Shown: positions 60,098-64,000 of the stretch, in pieces
How the letters are laid out: every line of letters begins with the position of its first letter
How positions within the stretch are numbered: the first letter of the stretch is position 1
Assembly: GCF_945859705.1 (NCBI RefSeq)
Contig: NC_079136.1
Coordinates: forward strand, 51,846,094-51,910,093
Direction of reading: 5' to 3'
From: Episyrphus balteatus
Lineage: Eukaryota > Arthropoda > Insecta > Diptera > Syrphidae
Length of the DNA stretch: 64,000 bases
Notes under the pieces: generated by a model
What the model saw: only the letters and a program-made list of their open reading frames with translations
Database searches by the model: none
Told to the model about the DNA's origin: nothing
Translations under genes and position numbers: made by a program

Positions 60098-61947
60098 AAA
60101 TTTGGAACCAAAAGTTTATTCAAGTATATTAAAAATCCACCCATATTTTCTATGTCAAGTATTCAAACAATGCCAATAGTGAACCATTCGAATTTTTTAA
60201 CACCGTTTTCAAAAGAAAAGTGCAGAACTTTTTTCATGTCAGTGGCGTTTTCAGGGGTATTGATTTAAGGCTAGGAACACATACGATGGATCAAAACGAT
60301 CGCAACGATTTCAATGACTGTGGGAAGAATTTTTAATTGTTTAATCGATGATACTTTTTGGAAGCATGTCTGTTTAAAGGCATTAAAATCCTTGTGATCC
60401 AATTTTGTATGACTGAATAATCGCGCCACCGAAATCGCATGCTTGTCCCTAGCCTTAGTTAAAATGTACGTATCTTTATTTCTTATTGTTGCTGTGTAAC
60501 CTTGTTATCCCAGATTGGTTTAAATTTTAACCATGTGTTTCTTATGCTGGGTTTACGGACAAGCTATCGAAAAAAAATACATCTTGTAATACGAATCGGC
60601 TATTTCGACTTTCAAAGAACTATAAACCCCTTTAATTAAAAGTTACATTTAATTAGACTACAGGAAAAGAGACTCATTTTTACCTGTCCAAATAGTGGGT
60701 TGTGGGTATTAATGAGGTGAACAGCCTGATTATTGGGTGAATCATTAAGTTATTATCAGTGTTAATTTGTGGTCATCTTTTTAGATAAATGCTACCTTGA
60801 GATATTCTGAGATTTTTGTGGCAGAGTCTTAGTCATTTGTAAGTTGATGTGTTATTTTTAACCTTTTTTTTTTTTTTGTTAAATTGAAAACTCAAATTAA
60901 GTATTTTTATTTGCTTTTGAGAACGGAAATCCGTCAGAAAATAAAAAGTGCTGAATAATTTGAACAATCACAAAAATTCGATTAAAAAAAATACTCTGGC
61001 GCCACTTATAACTTTGTTTACATTTAATTTTTGTATATCAATGGCGAATTTTATATTTCAAAAGCTGAAATCATCATTTTATTGCATTAAAAAAAAATTA
61101 CGAAATAAATAAAAAAAATTATTAACGAGTTAACAAACTCGAGGGTCAAATAAATCTCTTAAGCAAAGTGCAAACAAAAAAAAAAATTCCTATAATAAAA
61201 AAAAAAATGCGAGTATATTCAACCTTAGGCGGTTATCATTTGTTTTATAGATATAAATTTTAATTGCAAAACGACACAAAAAGACAATGAATTATTATGC
61301 GAATCAGTGCATTCCGCAATTTAATGTGTGTTACGCATAAGATTTATAACAATCAAGTATATCACCTTTATAAGAGTATCAAGACACACGATCGAGGTGA
61401 TGAGAATTTTTTATGCGTGCGAGCGGCATATTTGTTTGTTTTGAAATATGATTAAATGGTTTTATTTTATCTGTAATTTGTAAAACGTTGCGAAAAATAA
61501 AGTGAGATAATTACAAATTGGAATGTTTGTCGTGTTTGATAAAAAACTCTCAATAAATGTTAAAAGTTTTTTTTTTGTTTATTTCGGTATAAAAAAAGAG
61601 TCAAATTTTGGTCTTGAAATACAAATGAATGTTTTAAGGAAACACTTAAAATGGTGTTTAGTATTTAATTAAATGTTTAAAAAGAGTTTAAGTTCAATTA
61701 GTCTTATTTTAGCTTTCTTTTTATGAGAAAAATGTATACAGAAAAATAAATGCCTATTAATATCATGTCATGAAAGAGGTCAAAAGTCGCCAGGCAAGCC
61801 CATTTAAGACAGAAACCCGATTATCTGAAACACTTTTTTGATCTCCAAATAATTTTTTCAGTTAAACGGGGTTCGTTTAAGGAAAAATCCCGCTTAAGCT
61901 GGCTTTATTGTAACATAATTCTAAATAACAGTACAAAATGGTGCAAA
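60098..61947. other. Gene-free interval
   Basis: AT-rich sequence with poly-A and poly-T runs. No gene or repeat was recognised. Confidence 0.4.
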
Positions 61948-62100
61948 ATACACGGAGAAAAGACCACATAAAAACAAGCGGATTTTTGCATAGATATTTG
62001 CCAAAATGTATTAAATTCAGCGGAAATCCACTGTATTTCAGATGAAAGTATTTTATTACCAAAAAAATTAATATTTTCATGTTAAATTAAACGGATTCCC
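61948..62100. repeat. Partial copy of the AGCGGA MITE family
   Basis: It begins TACACGGAGAAAAGACCACA and contains AACAAGCGGATTTTTGC and TTCAGCGGAAATCC, matching the left half of the element at 49111-49578. A right end was not located. Confidence 0.5.
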
Positions 62101-62125
62101 GCGGCTTAGCAAAAAATTTTTATTA

Positions 62126-62368
62126 GGTGTTTTCACATTGACTAGCTTACTGATGAGACCATCATCCATCGTCTGATGATAGTGTGAACACCCAATCGAC
62201 GCATCAGAATCGACTGAAAATAGAAGAGTCGAAAGAAACATTTAAAATCTGCTGGAAAATTGGGTTAGATGAAATTCGCCCGATGAGTGTGAACGCCAAA
62301 AACCATCCGGATATGCGGGCAAATGACAATCGATGTGTCCGGTAAGTTAGCGTGAACTCCTATTCGTA
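62126..62368. repeat. Second copy of the GTTCACATTGACC hairpin family
   Basis: The left end TTTTCACATTGACTAGCTTA and the right end, complemented (GAGTTCACGCTAACTTACCGG), are imperfect inverted repeats. The ACTTACCGGACACATCGATT block on the minus strand matches the inner element at 15205-15566. Confidence 0.6.
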
Positions 62369-62603
62369 GAATTTTGATTCGGCGAATATTGTCATTCGAA
62401 GATTTGTCATGTAATGAGGAATTGTTCTTCGATGAATTTTCTGTCTTTCAAAGAATTGTTTTCAATGATTTTTTCGCTAATCTAAATCTGAACTTAAAAA
62501 ACTAGGTCTGCTTAATTAATCTGATCCACACAGAAAAAGAACAGAAAAGATAAAAAAGTACAGGTTTGTGTGTGCCAAGAAGTAAAACCAAACAGATTTC
62601 AAA

Positions 62604-62735
62604 GCAGGCCACCGGAACTTAAGATCTAAGTTTTTAGAGGTTCTGATTGGTCAGAACCAAATGTCACCTAACTTTTAATGACATATGACCAATCAGAACC
62701 TCTAAAAATTCAGAACCTAAGATCAGGTGGCCTGC
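62604..62735. repeat. 132-bp near-perfect hairpin
   Basis: GCAGGCCACC at the left and GGTGGCCTGC at the right begin two arms that pair through TTAGAGGTTCTGATTGGTCA and its complement. They leave a loop of about 25 bases, with one small mismatch/indel patch. It may be a compact MITE. It carries no frame and no clear target duplication. Confidence 0.8.
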
Positions 62736-62769
62736 GTTGAACGCGGAGATTTCTTAATAAATAAAGCAA

Positions 62770-64000
62770 GTAAATAAGCCTGGCCAAGATCAATCTGGGA
62801 AAATTACTTTGAAACTGCGCAAATTTAAACTGCGACTGGGCACATATCTGATCCCCTTTCATTTCACATTTTTTTGGAATAAATGAAATAAAGCATTGGT
62901 TAAACTGTATTTTGTTTTCTCCTTATTAATTAGTTAAACCCTTCAATGATTGATTACTTCGTTTATAAGATCTGTTTGTTTTGATTTGTGTATGACTTTC
63001 TCCAAAGAACTTTCTCACTGTGACTGATTTAAATAAAAATTGCCCAGTTAATCGACATTTAACCAAAACTTAATTAGTGTTTTTTTTTCTTTCTCCAGAA
63101 TCATTCATTAGTCCTTCACCAGTAATTATAATTTGAAATGTAGGTCAACTCATTTCATCATCATCAATTTGCAGACAACTCTGTTTTCTGTTATACATGA
63201 CACTTCCGGCAAAATCATTCATTTACGCTTGATCAACGAGTTGTCAAAAAATTAATCACCAATCATACCTGAAGTAAATTATTCCACAAATTAGATTATA
63301 AACTAGTATACTCAGTCACACATCGTTCAATATTCTTCAATTGTATACGGTTGTAATACCTACTACGTGATTGTATGTCTTCTCTTTACCTCAATCACTC
63401 TACGACAATGAATTCCTCAATCTATGGAATTGAGTCCCATTGATCACCATCTTGATCGCAGAGATCATCACTTTGATGTGATGACAACGACGACAACGTC
63501 GTTGATGGTGATCTTTACTCTCCCGCGTGTCTGTCGTTTGTAAGGTTTTTTTTTGTGTGTTTCTTTCACCGAGCGAGACATGTCCAGGAGAGTTGGTACT
63601 TTGACAATGATTGACTCGTTGTGTTGAGGTCTCGGTATTTTCTTCAACGATCACAAAATGACGGTTGAGTGCGCACCGCACAGCCGCCATCTCAGGTGTC
63701 CAACTTCGCGTCATCATCATCATTCCATCGTCATCCCGGCTCGGCTGTGTTTTGCGAAGTGATCAGAGGAAATTACAATTTATTAGCATTGAGACAATTG
63801 AATGGTTAATTAAATTGAATTAAAGCGGTTAGTTGGTAATTTCATTCCACACACACAAATTGATTACATTGAAACAGGCACACACTCTTTACCGCCCGAA
63901 TCGTCTCGTCTAAATGCGAACATATCGTTGCGAAGCGATGAAGACCGCAAATCGTTTGGTTTTATCTTATCCGTTGGATAAACCTGTATCTCTGTGCACG
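62770..64000. other. Right-end interval, no gene supported
   Basis: AT-rich to about 63380, then more complex with several ATGATGATG/CATCATC words, GACAACGACG repeats and CpGs up to the window edge. A 107-codon minus frame (63723-63400) is Met/His/Arg-rich and not convincing. Promoter or enhancer DNA of a gene beyond the edge is possible. Confidence 0.3.

Noticed and set aside
63400..63723. 107-codon minus frame near the right edge
   Set aside because: Composition is dominated by ATGATG/CATCAT words and no domain is recognisable.

Overview
The window looks like nuclear DNA of a fly (Diptera, probably Brachycera/Cyclorrhapha). It is very AT-rich. The short introns are 57-61 nt with fly-type GT-AG signals. 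It carries many interspersed elements, including a DINE/mini-me-like family with a GTCY microsatellite. No bacterial, organellar or viral features were seen. The species cannot be named from the sequence alone.

Four conserved protein-coding genes occupy the left third, and all four are complete once exons are joined. (1) eIF4B, + strand, 598-7625, five coding exons, 538 aa: translation initiation. (2) A TEX10/IPI1 homologue, - strand, 14354-10472, five coding exons, 646 aa: 60S ribosomal subunit maturation. (3) A PET100 homologue, - strand, 14853-14605, 82 aa: cytochrome c oxidase assembly. It lies head-to-tail about 250 bp upstream of the TEX10 gene. (4) Spermidine synthase, + strand, 19774-20706, two exons, 291 aa. 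These are housekeeping genes with no evident shared pathway, although eIF4B, TEX10 and polyamines all bear on protein synthesis.

From about 20.8 kb to the right end no recognisable gene is present. Four short coding-like stretches are listed as uncertain: 20941-21087, 30203-29907, 40306-40128 and 54273-54079. The region looks like intergenic or giant-intron DNA. Stretches of higher complexity (about 40.7-41.5, 48.0-48.5, 50.1-51.5, 57.9-59.2 and 63.4-64.0 kb) could hold regulatory sequence of a gene outside the window.

The most distinctive content is mobile DNA, nearly all of it non-autonomous and palindromic. It includes: a seven-unit array of about 170-bp palindromes (17608-18805) plus one solo unit; a four-copy family ('W') whose ends are arrays of an AAAATTCTGC motif, flanked by 9-bp target duplications; a piggyBac-like element with TTAA target sites (35693-36647); a 2.5-kb long-TIR element with an 8-bp duplication (44553-47060); two hAT-like MITEs with 8-bp duplications; four DINE-like copies plus a solo 3' end; and several long foldbacks. 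Nested insertions give a relative chronology for several of these.
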